A stretch of 64,000 nt of DNA, taken from Phycisphaerae bacterium. Lineage in GTDB: Bacteria > Planctomycetota > Phycisphaerae > UBA1845 > Fen-1342. Location: positions 62,001 to 126,000 of the forward strand of contig JAGNKU010000007.1 of the NCBI GenBank assembly GCA_017999985.1, in the 5' to 3' direction. Position 1 is the stretch's first letter. Each line of letters opens with the position of its first letter. Positions 1-9,289 of this stretch are shown piece after piece. The position numbers and the translations under genes are program-made. Under the pieces are notes generated by a model, which did no database searches, had not been told where the DNA came from, and worked only from the letters and a program-made list of their open reading frames with translations.

Positions 1-94
1 GCAACTCCTCTGCGAGCCAGAAACATCGCGACGCCGGCCGTCCGACCGGGCACGGGAACGTTCCCTGGCGATGATAGCGTACACGCCCAGATCA

Positions 95-1384
95 TTATCG
101 GCCACTCACCACCCCGCCATGAACCGCCGCCGGGGGTACGAGTTTCAACCGGAGCAGGTTCAGCGCCGTGCGCGCGGCGCGCAAACGGATCGCCTCGCGC
201 GATGCATCGTGGCCGAAGCGGAACTCGTGCATCTCGGTCCCCGCCGGGCTGGCTAGCCCGATGTATACCAGACCGACCGGCTTGGCAGCCGTGCCGCCGT
301 CCGGGCCGGCGATTCCCGTGGTCGACAGCGCGAAGTCGGTGCGGAAGGTGCGCCGCGCCCCTTCCGCCAGGGCCCGGGCGACCGGCTCGCTGACCGCCCC
401 GTGCCGGTCCAGGTCGGTCCGGTCCACGCCCAGCAGGTCCGCCTTAACATCGTTCGCATAGGCAATCACCCCGCCCGCGTAGTACCGGCTGCTGCCAGGC
501 ACGTCGGTGATGAGCGTGCCGATCAGGCCGCCGGTGCACGACTCCGCGGTGCACAGCGTCTGGCCGGCGTGGACCAGTAACTCGCCCACGACGCGCGCGA
601 GCGTGTCATCCTCGCACCCGAAAACGACCACGCCCAGTCGCCGGCGGATCTCGGTTTCGGTCTCGTCGAGCAGCGTCGTGGCGGCGGGCAGCGACGGTGC
701 GGTGGCGTTGATGCGGATGCCGATCTGGCCGAACTCGGCGGTCGTGCCCACCTCCGGGTTGCGGCCGCGCTGCATCAGGTCGCGGATCTGCTCGCCAACG
801 TCGGACTCGCCCATGCCGAACGTATGCAGGCGGCGACTCAGGACGACTGTCTCGCCGGTTGCGCCGCGGAGCCGGGGCACGACTTCCGCGTCGAACATAA
901 CGCGCATTTCAAACGGCACGCCGGGCAGCACGTAGCACGGGATGCCGCGCACGGTCGCGAGTATGCCCGGGGCGGTGCCGCAGGCGTTCGGCAGAATCGT
1001 GCTGTGGCGCGGGGCCAGTGCCTGCACGGCGTTATGCTCCGGCATCGTGCGGCCGCGCGCGGTGAAGAAGGCGCGGATGCGCTCGAGGCTGGGCGCGTGC
1101 AATTCCAACGGCGCGCCGGTCGCGCCCGCCAGCGCCGCTCGCGTCAGGTCGTCGTCGGTGGGTCCCAACCCGCCAGTGACGACGATGACATCACACGCAG
1201 CGGCGGCCTCGAGGATGGCCGCGCGCGTGGCGGCCTCGTCATCGGGGACGGTGATGTGCCGCTGGGTGCGGATGCCGACGGCCGCGAGGCGCGCCGCGAG
1301 CCAGGCGCCGTTGGTGGCCACGGTCTGCCCCAGCGTAAGTTCGGTCCCGGTGGAAATGATCCACGCGCTGCGCATCGCCGTCAT
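95..1384 (-). CDS. cinA: CinA-family protein (MoaB-like domain plus nicotinamide-nucleotide amidase domain)
   Basis: The protein has two domains. The N-terminal half is MoaB/MogA-like, with the opening STGTELTLG and the VTGGLGPTDDD motif. The C-terminal 160 or so residues form the CinA/PncC domain with the signature TAESCTGG. In this family the C-terminal domain deamidates nicotinamide mononucleotide for pyridine nucleotide recycling, and the N-terminal domain is linked to ADP-ribose pyrophosphatase activity. The reading frame stays open to 1507, but the family's normal N-terminus begins at the ATG at 1384 or 1375, giving about 429 residues, a usual length. No clear Shine-Dalgarno sequence precedes either start. 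It is divergent from the ygfZ-like gene. Family assignment is secure; enzymatic activity is inferred. Confidence 0.93.
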   Translation of the reverse strand: MTAMRSAWIISTGTELTLGQTVATNGAWLAARLAAVGIRTQRHITVPDDEAATRAAILEAAAACDVIVVTGGLGPTDDDLTRAALAGATGAPLELHAPSLERIRAFFTARGRTMPEHNAVQALAPRHSTILPNACGTAPGILATVRGIPCYVLPGVPFEMRVMFDAEVVPRLRGATGETVVLSRRLHTFGMGESDVGEQIRDLMQRGRNPEVGTTAEFGQIGIRINATAPSLPAATTLLDETETEIRRRLGVVVFGCEDDTLARVVGELLVHAGQTLCTAESCTGGLIGTLITDVPGSSRYYAGGVIAYANDVKADLLGVDRTDLDRHGAVSEPVARALAEGARRTFRTDFALSTTGIAGPDGGTAAKPVGLVYIGLASPAGTEMHEFRFGHDASREAIRLRAARTALNLLRLKLVPPAAVHGGVVSGR

Positions 1385-1488
1385 CCATAATTGCACGACT
1401 CGCGGGCTTGACGTAGGCTGATTGTAGACGATCCGCCGCCGTGTGCGAATGGACGCCGCGCCGCCGCGGAGGGTCGCGGAGCGACTCG

Positions 1489-2535
1489 ATGGTCGCGTTG
1501 TCGCCATTCTCCGACGCTCGCTGCTATACGGCCCGGGAACTGCAGGATATCCGCGGCGTGCGGATGGCGGCGCGGTTCGCCTCGGCCGGTGAAGAGTATG
1601 ACAGCGCGCGCACCGCCGCGGTCGTGTTCGACCGAAGCGATCGCGGCCTGGTGATCCTCACGGGGGCCGACCGGCGGGCGTGGCTGCACAACCTCGTGAC
1701 CAACACGGTCAGCGCACTCAGCGAGCACGCCGGCGTCTACGCATTCGCGCTCAACGTCAAGGGTCGCATCCTGTTCGACCTGAACATCCTGTGCCTACCG
1801 AAGATGTTGTGGCTCGACGTGGATGCGCAGGCCGTGCCGGTGGCCGCCGCGCACTTCGACCGGCACCTGTTCAAGGAAGACGTGAAGATCGTGGACGGCG
1901 GCGGCCAATATGCCCGCCTGGGTTGCGGCGGCGCGCGGGCGGCCGAGCTGGCCGAGCGGTTGGACGTGTCGAATTTCAAGGCGCTGCCGGCGCTGGCAAC
2001 GGTGCCGCTCGCGGACGGGTCGGTCCACCTGCTGCGGCACGACGCGCTCGGCGCGCCGGGATTCGAGTTGGTGGTCCCGCGCGGGGACGCGGGCGCGTGG
2101 CTGGACCGGCTGGTGGAGATGGGGGCGCGACCGATCGGCTACCACACGCTCGATCTGCTGCGGATCGAGGCCGGCATCCCCTGGCTGGGCAGCGACTTCG
2201 CGGACGACGTGCTGCCGCCGGAAACCGGGCAGCTCGAGCGCGGCGTCAGCTTTCACAAGGGCTGCTACCTGGGGCAGGAGGTGATCGAGCGGATGCGGGC
2301 CCATGGGGCGCTGGCCCGCCGGCTGGTGCAGTTGCGGGTGGCGGACGGCGCTGGGCTGGCGCTGCCGGCGGTGTTGCGTCGTGATGGCCTGGAGGTCGGG
2401 CGCGTGACGTCGCTGGTGCCGCACCCGCGCAAGCCGCACTGGCCGGGGCTCGGCTACCTGAAGACGAGCGTGACCGGATACGCGGACATCACGGTGGGCG
2501 ATCCGCCGCGGCCAGTTACGATCTGCTCGAAGTGA
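1489..2535 (+). CDS. ygfZ: YgfZ/GcvT-domain folate-binding protein
   Basis: The protein resembles glycine cleavage T-protein and carries the YgfZ signature KGCYLGQE (codons from 2257), whose cysteine is the hallmark of this subgroup. YgfZ uses folate and supports maintenance of iron-sulfur enzymes and some tRNA modification. The start is uncertain: the frame is open from a GTG at 1441, with ATGs at 1489 and 1564. The family N-terminus lies near the middle choice. The length of about 348 residues is normal. It is divergent from cinA and is followed after 26 nt by a tRNA gene, which may share its transcript. A NifU-like scaffold gene downstream fits an iron-sulfur context. Confidence 0.88.
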   Translation: MVALSPFSDARCYTARELQDIRGVRMAARFASAGEEYDSARTAAVVFDRSDRGLVILTGADRRAWLHNLVTNTVSALSEHAGVYAFALNVKGRILFDLNILCLPKMLWLDVDAQAVPVAAAHFDRHLFKEDVKIVDGGGQYARLGCGGARAAELAERLDVSNFKALPALATVPLADGSVHLLRHDALGAPGFELVVPRGDAGAWLDRLVEMGARPIGYHTLDLLRIEAGIPWLGSDFADDVLPPETGQLERGVSFHKGCYLGQEVIERMRAHGALARRLVQLRVADGAGLALPAVLRRDGLEVGRVTSLVPHPRKPHWPGLGYLKTSVTGYADITVGDPPRPVTICSK

Positions 2536-2561
2536 AGGCACCGCCGTCTCGCCGGCGATAA

Positions 2562-2635
2562 GGGTCAGTAGCCCAATTGGCAGAGGCAAGGGACTTAAAA
2601 TCCCTACAGTACGGGTTCGAGTCCCGTCTGACCCA
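2562..2635 (+). tRNA. tRNA with UAA anticodon, short variable loop (tRNA-Leu-like)
   Basis: The acceptor stem pairs GGGTCAG (2562-2568) with CTGACCC (2628-2634), with A as discriminator. The T arm is ACGGG/CCCGT around TTCGAGT. The anticodon stem AGGGA/TCCCT holds the loop CTTAAAA, so the anticodon is UAA, which reads the leucine codon UUA. The variable loop is only 5 nt (2606-2610), whereas bacterial leucine tRNAs normally have a long variable arm. The D stem seems to have three pairs. CCA is not encoded. The fold is convincing; the amino acid identity rests on the anticodon alone. Confidence 0.85.
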
Positions 2636-2640
2636 GTCCT

Positions 2641-2745
2641 TGAGGAGCCCCTCCTCCAGTCAACGAGGAGGTCAGGGAGCGGGTGCGATGCGCGGTGTGT
2701 CGCCCCTTCCCCAGTCCCTCCCCGGCAGGGAGGGAGGTCGTGGGC
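2641..2745. repeat. GC-rich palindromic intergenic repeat (GGAGGG/CCCTCC type)
   Basis: Between the tRNA and the NifU-like gene lie two hairpin-like stretches, one pairing CCTCCTC with GAGGAGG and one pairing CCCTCCC with GGGAGGG. Similar CCCTCC/GGGAGG palindromes occur at 19266-19282 and, in frame, inside tsaB (63151-63255). They look like copies of a dispersed short repeat rather than terminators, since no T tract follows. Confidence 0.5.
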
Positions 2746-2796
2746 CCCTGCGGCGTTGGCCGGCGGCCCGGGCATACATGCAGGAGATGAATCGTC

Positions 2797-3048
2797 ATGG
2801 CAGATGCCACCCCCAATGCCCAGTCGCTCGCCGAGCGGACGCGTGCCGTGATCGAGAGCTTCCGCCCATACATCCAGGCGGACGGCGGCGATATCGAGTT
2901 CGTCGGAATCGAGGACGGCGTGGTGCAGGTGCGCCTGAAGGGGGCCTGCTCGGGCTGCCCGCACGCGGCGATGACCCTGCAGATGGGCGTCGAGCGGCAC
3001 CTGCGCGAGCGCGTGCCCGAGATCAAGGGCGTCGTCAACGTCCGGTAG
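2797..3048 (+). CDS. NifU-like C-terminal domain iron-sulfur scaffold protein
   Basis: This 83-residue protein is a stand-alone NifU C-terminal (Nfu) domain. It contains the DGGDIE segment and the CSGCP motif; the two cysteines of CxxC bind an iron-sulfur cluster at a dimer interface for delivery to target proteins in the cytoplasm. An AGGAGA Shine-Dalgarno sequence lies before the ATG. The length is typical of single-domain Nfu proteins. The ygfZ homologue nearby also serves iron-sulfur proteins, so the two may be functionally linked, although a tRNA and a repeat separate them. The next gene starts 5 nt downstream and may be translated from the same message. Confidence 0.93.
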   Translation: MADATPNAQSLAERTRAVIESFRPYIQADGGDIEFVGIEDGVVQVRLKGACSGCPHAAMTLQMGVERHLRERVPEIKGVVNVR

Positions 3049-3053
3049 AGCCG

Positions 3054-3857
3054 ATGTACGCACGCGCGCCGGGGCGCGGGTTCACGCTCATCGAGCTGCT
3101 GGTGGTGGCGGCGATCATCGCGATCCTGCTCGCCGTGCTCCTGCCGTCACTGGGGGCGGCGCGCGCCGCCGCGAAGCTGGCCACGTGCGGCAGCAACCTG
3201 CACCAGCTCGGCATGGCGATCCACCTGTACGCGCAGGACAACCGCGGCTTCATTCCGCGCGGCCCGGCGCCCCTGCATCCGTACGATTTCGCCAGCAGCC
3301 AGCTCGCGACGAACCAGCTTTGGATCGGCGCCGGCGCGTCGGCGCACCCGCGCGAGTACCTCGGCCTGGGCGTGGTGCTGCGCACGACCTGCCCGCAGCC
3401 GCACCTCTACTTCTGCCCGGCGGACGGCAATTTCAACCAGGGCAGGGAGCTGGGAAAGGTCGGCACGGACGCGGATGCGTACGGGTCGTATCTCTACCGG
3501 CAACTGGATCACCTGCCGGCGGACGCGGCCGACGGGTTGCTCGACCGTCTGGGTGCGAACGTCGTGGACGACGTCCGCGTCGCGGTCGAGGCGCTGGCGC
3601 TGGACACGAACAGCCTGGGAGAGGGAGCGAGTCATCACACGAATCACAACGGGCGGCGGGCGAACGTGCTGTTCCGCGACGCCTCGGTACGCGAGTTCGG
3701 CAACGCGCGCGAATGCCTCGCGATCCCCGCGGCGGCGTTCGACAATCCGGCGTTGATTCCGACGGCGATTGACCAGCTTCTGACCAACGCGGACTACGCC
3801 TACCGCGCGGGCCAGCCGGGTGACGCTCCGCGCCTGCCACCTGCGGACGGGGACTGA
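3054..3857 (+). CDS. Pseudopilin-like protein with prepilin-type N-terminal methylation motif
   Basis: The N-terminus contains [10 protein letters not shown] followed by a hydrophobic helix, the prepilin cleavage and methylation signal found in type IV pilins and type II secretion pseudopilins. Prepilin peptidase would cleave after the glycine. The C-terminal part has the [16 protein letters not shown] segment, which resembles the histidine-plus-NVLF/DGS region of the large DUF1559-like pseudopilin families of Planctomycetota. The mature protein would be anchored in the inner membrane and exposed in the periplasm. The ATG at 3054, 5 nt after the NifU-like stop, is the natural start and gives 267 residues. 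No secretion machinery genes are adjacent, so its partner system is unknown. Confidence 0.85.
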   Translation: MYARAPGRGFTLIELLVVAAIIAILLAVLLPSLGAARAAAKLATCGSNLHQLGMAIHLYAQDNRGFIPRGPAPLHPYDFASSQLATNQLWIGAGASAHPREYLGLGVVLRTTCPQPHLYFCPADGNFNQGRELGKVGTDADAYGSYLYRQLDHLPADAADGLLDRLGANVVDDVRVAVEALALDTNSLGEGASHHTNHNGRRANVLFRDASVREFGNARECLAIPAAAFDNPALIPTAIDQLLTNADYAYRAGQPGDAPRLPPADGD

Positions 3858-4066
3858 GCACCACAGAGACTTGGGGGGCACAGAGGGTCGCAGAGCAAAC
3901 GCCCTACAGGACGCTGCGGAGTCGCCTACGTCGTGAGCGGTGGTATCCGTGAAGCGCGGTTTTTGGTGCCTTGGTGTCCTGGTGGTTACTGCTTTGTGGA
4001 TGCCAGCTGCGCGGACCCGGCGCTGCCGCTTGGGGTTCTGGGGGTTGGCTTCGCTGACCGGGTGGC
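3858..4066. other. Intergenic region with degenerate CACAGAG-type repeat text
   Basis: No gene is visible in this gap between two convergent genes. The first 50 bases carry imperfect repeats of CACAGAG (ACCACAGAGACTTGG, GGCACAGAGGG, CGCAGAGC). Similar wording in reverse complement occurs near 16990-17060, so this may be a decayed dispersed repeat. No terminator hairpin with a T run was found. Confidence 0.4.
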
Positions 4067-5347
<1,281 letters not shown>

Positions 5348-5431
5348 GCAACCTCCTCAACCGGTGCCGCGCCTGCCGGTGCGTTACCGGCCGATGATCC
5401 TCTCGACGGGATTGGCGTCTCGACATTAGGC

Positions 5432-5460
5432 ATTCTAGCCCGCCAGCACAGCATGTCCAA
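5432..5460 (-). promoter_or_regulatory. Sigma-70-type promoter for clpX
   Basis: On the minus strand, TTGGAC (5455-5460) and TAGAAT (5432-5437) are separated by exactly 17 nt. Transcription would begin near 5425, leaving a leader of about 78 nt before the clpX start. Confidence 0.7.
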
Positions 5461-5568
5461 GTGCCGCCCCGTGCGCCGCCGGGCACGTTCACGGACCGGC
5501 GCACCCACACGCGGCGGCCAGCGTGGCGCGCCGGATCGCTAAGGCGCCTGTCCAGCGAGAGTTGCGCA

Positions 5569-5943
5569 TCAGGAAACCGGGTTGTCCGGTGCTCCCGGCG
5601 GGGCCGGCTCGTCCGGGCCGGGCGGTGTCACGCCGTCGTCGGACTCCTGGTCATCGTCCGTGAGGTCGTACTGGGCAAGCAGAGCAGCGCGCATGGCGGC
5701 GAACTCGCGGTCGTTGATCTGGCCGCGAGCGCGCATATCGCGAAGATCCTGGAACGTAAACGAGACCACCGCGTCATCCCGCTGAGCCCAGCGCCGGACG
5801 GCCAGCGCGATCCACCAGCCGATGAGCGCCAACAGCGCCGCGAGCCCGAACCACAGGAACACGGTGAGAATGTCCGCGGGCCCACTGACGGCGGCCAGCC
5901 GGAGCCCGATGGGACCACAGAGCGTCTGAGCGAAACACGACAT
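5569..5943 (-). CDS. Small membrane protein with SHOCT-like C-terminal segment
   Basis: This 124-residue protein has one strong transmembrane helix (about residues 24-48, rich in L, F and A, ending WWIALAVRRW). After it comes a cytoplasmic stretch, FQDLRDMRARGQINDREF, which matches the pattern of a SHOCT-like domain: a short helix pair around a GxI(N/T)xxEF turn. The tail is rich in D, P and G. Such proteins are common, short and mostly uncharacterised; SHOCT segments often mediate oligomerisation. It lies upstream of clpX on the same strand, but 221 nt and a clpX promoter separate them, so co-transcription is optional. Confidence 0.75.
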   Translation of the reverse strand: MSCFAQTLCGPIGLRLAAVSGPADILTVFLWFGLAALLALIGWWIALAVRRWAQRDDAVVSFTFQDLRDMRARGQINDREFAAMRAALLAQYDLTDDDQESDDGVTPPGPDEPAPPGAPDNPVS

Positions 5944-6074
5944 CCTGTGCGGATGTTAAGCGGGCAAACGCGCCGCGTCACGCCGGCGGCGGTGGCATCA
6001 CGCGGGGCCAGAGCGCCATGTGGGCCGCGCACGGCGTTCTCTTGCTGTCAGGCGCGGCACGCACGGAGCGGCAC

Positions 6075-6866
6075 TCAGCGCCCGCCCACCTCGTCCTCGG
6101 AGAGGTAGCCGCCCAGGCGCTGGTGCACCATGATCGTGTTGCGGACGATGATCGACCGCTGGAACGGAAAGATCGTGCCCAGGCCGTTGTTGATGCGCCA
6201 GCTATCCGGCTCGATGGTCTGCTGAATCAGGTCGATCAGGTTCTGCAGCGTCGCTTCGTTGTCCTGGTTCTGCTGGTCTTGCTGCTGGTTGTATTGGCCG
6301 CCCTGGCCCTGGCCGAACATGCCGCTGGCCGCCCCACCACCACCGCCGCCACCGCCCACGCCGGTGTTCTGACCCAGGCCTTGTGTCACATCGAAACGCC
6401 CCTGGCGCTGCGCGCGCGGCAGGCTGACGAGCAGGTCCGCGACGTCATAGATCTTGGTGATCATCTCGCGGTTCAGGTCCTCCTCCGTCGACAGGATCAG
6501 CAGATTGCCACTGGCGCGGTAGGCCAGCTTGAGGTCCGAGCCGGCCGCCTCGTTCATGATGAGCCAGAGCACCTGCGAGACCGTCAGGTTGCGGGCCTGA
6601 ATGCTAATGGGACGATCGCGCTCGATGCCGGCGTCCGCGAGCATTTGCCAGCGGACGGAGATGTTCAGCTTCGTGAACTCACTGAGCCATTCCATGACCT
6701 GGTCCAGCGGCAGATCCTGAAAGGTCAGCTCGGGGATGCGTTCGCTCAGGAGCCGCAGCGTGCTCGGGGCTTGTGCACGTGCGGCCGGTCGCTGTGGCGG
6801 GTTCTGGGCCCAGGCCGTCGTCGCCAGCAGCCCCACGGCCATTCCCAGACATGCGATCTTTCTCAT
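6075..6866 (-). CDS. Exported protein with secretin/STN-like domain and Gly/Gln-rich linker
   Basis: The ATG at 6866 follows a GAAGGAGA Shine-Dalgarno and starts a clear signal peptide (MRKIACLGMAVGLLATTAWA). Residues of about 40-130 resemble the STN/secretin short domain found at the start of secretins and TonB receptors: two beta-alpha units with LTFQDLPLDQVMEWLS and ISIQARNLTVSQVLWLI. A low-complexity linker of glycines (GVGGGGGGGGAA) and glutamines follows, then a C-terminal domain with conserved-looking WRI and IIVRNT segments. There is no secretin pore domain. It is probably a periplasmic protein; proteins of this design recur in Planctomycetota, usually without known function. Start and export are well supported, the role is not. 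Confidence 0.75.
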   Translation of the reverse strand: MRKIACLGMAVGLLATTAWAQNPPQRPAARAQAPSTLRLLSERIPELTFQDLPLDQVMEWLSEFTKLNISVRWQMLADAGIERDRPISIQARNLTVSQVLWLIMNEAAGSDLKLAYRASGNLLILSTEEDLNREMITKIYDVADLLVSLPRAQRQGRFDVTQGLGQNTGVGGGGGGGGAASGMFGQGQGGQYNQQQDQQNQDNEATLQNLIDLIQQTIEPDSWRINNGLGTIFPFQRSIIVRNTIMVHQRLGGYLSEDEVGGR

Positions 6867-6930
6867 GGCTGTCTCCTTCGCCCGACAGGCCGGCGCGGGA
6901 GGTCCGGATACTGCCGTCCCGTAAGCAATT

Positions 6931-8244
6931 CTATCTGGTATCCGCCGTCGGATTCCAGCCGAATTCGCGGTGCAACAAGCCACCCAGCGTTCGCAAGTCG
7001 AGCGGCTCGGGCAGGTTGAGGCTCGTGCTCATCGCGAACGTCTCCGTCGCGCGACGGTGCAGGCCGCCGTGCGTGCCCTGCATCCTTACGAATCGGCTCA
7101 GCAGGCCGCTCCCGGCGAACCAGCACTCATTCAGACTCGCCACGAGGTCCGGTTGTTCCCGACAAAGGCAGAAAAGACCTTCCCACAACCTCTGGGGAGC
7201 CGCGGGGAAAGCCGCTTCGGCCGTGGCGGCCAGCCACGCGGACCCGTCTGCGAAACCCTCGTCGTCCATGCGGCCAGCGGCACGCAGGTTGGCGCAGGCG
7301 GCGGTGAGCTGGAGCGGGTCGCCGGTAATTGGTTCGTAACTGTAGCGGGCGGGCCCGGAACCGGTTGCGGAGCACCGGATGCGGGCGCTGGCCGGCCCGG
7401 CGTAGACCGCAAGACTGTCGCCGTCACGGGCCGCAACGAGTTCGATTTCTGGGCGGGCCCGCAGCGCCGCGATCGCCCGCGCGCGGGTGGCGGCGTCGGC
7501 GGTGTGCAGGCGGGCCGCATCGAGCAGCCCGAAGAGTGGCACGACGACGTCTCCCGGCCCCCTCAGACGGCGCGTGACGCGCAACCCGGTAGCGCGGAGC
7601 ACGCCGACCAGGTCGAATCGCCGGATCGCGGCCGACGGGCTGGGCAGTCGGCTGAGTCCATGGTCGGAAAGCATGACGATGTCGAGCGGCACGCCGGCGT
7701 CCGCCAGCACGTCTTCGATCCAGCGCTCCAGGCGCACGAGTTCGAGGTCGATGGCGGCGGGCGTAAGCATGTGGCCGAGGCCGTCGGTGCTGAGGATGTA
7801 GATGGCGACCTGGTGTCGGCCAGCGGCGAGACAGCGTCGCACGATCTGCCGCGCGCGACGCAGCTCGGCGTGGTAAACCCAGCGCGGCAACAGGTACATG
7901 ACGGCGTCTTTGAAGAAGCTGAGCCGGTAGTCGACGTGCCGCGCCCAGGCTTCGTTGGCGCCACGGAGGTACTGTAGAAAGCCGTTGGCGCGGCGATTGC
8001 GGCGGCGATCGAAGCCGCCGGCCTCGTAGCCAGGCGACGGGCCGGTGCCGAAGAGGTGGTCGTACGCCGGGTCGGTCAACGTGGGAAACACGGAGATGAG
8101 CCGGGCGGGGGGGCGGAAGCGGCGGAAGTGGCCGGCGTCGTAAAGGCCGCGCATGCGCTCGTACGCCACGCCGTCGAGCAACAGGAGCAGCCAGGGGCGT
8201 TGTGACCGGGCGGCGGACGCGGTCTGAGGACGGACGTGTGGCAT
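6931..8244 (-). CDS. Alkaline phosphatase superfamily protein (type I phosphodiesterase-like)
   Basis: The fold is recognised from metal-binding landmarks: an early LLLLDGV (first metal aspartate), SVFPTLTDPA with a candidate nucleophilic threonine, STDGLGHM, MLSDHGLSR and a late GTHGGLH histidine. This set is that of the nucleotide pyrophosphatase/phosphodiesterase branch, which hydrolyses phosphate esters with two zinc-like metals. No signal peptide is obvious, so a cytoplasmic location is likely. The substrate cannot be told. The start may be the ATG at 8244 or the GTG at 8247; a TAACAT element lies a few bases upstream and no Shine-Dalgarno is seen. Confidence 0.8.
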   Translation of the reverse strand: MPHVRPQTASAARSQRPWLLLLLDGVAYERMRGLYDAGHFRRFRPPARLISVFPTLTDPAYDHLFGTGPSPGYEAGGFDRRRNRRANGFLQYLRGANEAWARHVDYRLSFFKDAVMYLLPRWVYHAELRRARQIVRRCLAAGRHQVAIYILSTDGLGHMLTPAAIDLELVRLERWIEDVLADAGVPLDIVMLSDHGLSRLPSPSAAIRRFDLVGVLRATGLRVTRRLRGPGDVVVPLFGLLDAARLHTADAATRARAIAALRARPEIELVAARDGDSLAVYAGPASARIRCSATGSGPARYSYEPITGDPLQLTAACANLRAAGRMDDEGFADGSAWLAATAEAAFPAAPQRLWEGLFCLCREQPDLVASLNECWFAGSGLLSRFVRMQGTHGGLHRRATETFAMSTSLNLPEPLDLRTLGGLLHREFGWNPTADTR

Positions 8245-8281
8245 CACGCCGTATGTTAGCGGCGCGGGGTGCGCCGCGGAA

Positions 8282-9103
8282 TCAATTCAATGCCAGCAGG
8301 GCCGCATGCAATTGGCGCAAGTTGCGGCGAACGAGCTTTGAGTCGTGCGCGTTGGGCGAGCGGTGCAGATACAGCTCAAGATGAGCGGCGGCGCCGCGCA
8401 CGTCGCCGCGCCGGCAACAGACGGCGGCGAGGTCCTGCAGGTGCCGGCCGTTGCCGGGCTCGACCGCGCTCATGCGCAGGAGGATGTCGGCAACACGCGG
8501 CAGGTCATTGTGCGTGAGATAGATGTTGCGCAGGTTGCGCAGCAGCCGGAGCAGGATGCCGCGCGTGTTCACGGGCTTCAGGTAGTCCAGCGAGAAGCGC
8601 ACCTTGCCCTCGAAGCTGCGTTCGACGAGGTTTTGGCAGTCATCGAGGGTCAGCGTGCGGCCGGCGTTGAACGGGTCGGCCAGCACGAAGCGCTCGCGAT
8701 CATCGAACCGGACGATGAAGTGCCCCGGCAGTGCCACGCCGCCCATCGGCCACTTCAAACGCCGGCCGACTTCGAGCCACACGATCGAAAGGCTGATCGG
8801 GATGCCGCGGCGGGTGTCGAGCACGTGGTTCAGGTAGCTGTTCGCGGGATCGTAGTAGTGTTCTTCGTTGCCGATCAGGCCGTGTTGGTCGGCGATGACC
8901 TGGCGCAGCGCCTCGTAGCGCAGGTTCGCGCTCAGTCCCGGGCGGAGGTCGGCCACCGCGGCGGCCAGCGCGTCGAGCTGCTCCAGGTAACGTCGGATGT
9001 TGAGCGTCGGATAGACGTCGCGCGCGAGGTGCAGCGCGGCGCAGTCGAGCCGGATCTGGTCGGTGTCGAGCTCCATGAGCAGGTCGAATGGGTGGTAGCT
9101 CAT
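8282..9103 (-). CDS. SirB1-like transglutaminase-fold/TPR protein
   Basis: The middle of the protein has the SirB1/UPF0162-type transglutaminase-like core, with the YYDPANSYLNHVLDTRRGIPISLSI region and LPGHFIVRF, which includes the conserved histidine. The usual catalytic cysteine of transglutaminases is not evident, as is normal for this family. The C-terminal 100 residues look like tetratricopeptide-type helices. The function of the family is unknown. The ATG at 9103 gives 273 residues beginning MSYHPFDL; an ATG at 9115 and a GTG at 9139 are alternatives. It is divergent from the HEAT-repeat gene, with about 190 nt between the two starts. Confidence 0.8.
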   Translation of the reverse strand: MSYHPFDLLMELDTDQIRLDCAALHLARDVYPTLNIRRYLEQLDALAAAVADLRPGLSANLRYEALRQVIADQHGLIGNEEHYYDPANSYLNHVLDTRRGIPISLSIVWLEVGRRLKWPMGGVALPGHFIVRFDDRERFVLADPFNAGRTLTLDDCQNLVERSFEGKVRFSLDYLKPVNTRGILLRLLRNLRNIYLTHNDLPRVADILLRMSAVEPGNGRHLQDLAAVCCRRGDVRGAAAHLELYLHRSPNAHDSKLVRRNLRQLHAALLALN

Positions 9104-9276
9104 TCCCTTCCCCATGCCGAGCGACAGTGATTTCAACACACCAGCGATGCCCCGATCATAGCACTTTTCCAAGGCAAAATGCGAGTGCAAATCCGCGCGC
9201 TGGTTATCAGACGGCAGCCCGCGCGCGGCACGTTTCGGAACACGCGTGACGCGCGGTATTTGCGCTGCAGATCGGG

Positions 9277-9282
9277 TACAGT
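9277..9282 (+). promoter_or_regulatory. Candidate -10 box placing the next mRNA start at its GTG
   Basis: TACAGT lies 7 nt before the GTG at 9290, and no Shine-Dalgarno is present. That spacing would put the transcription start on the start codon. No convincing -35 is seen, so support is moderate. Confidence 0.4.
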
Positions 9283-9289
9283 GCGCCGC

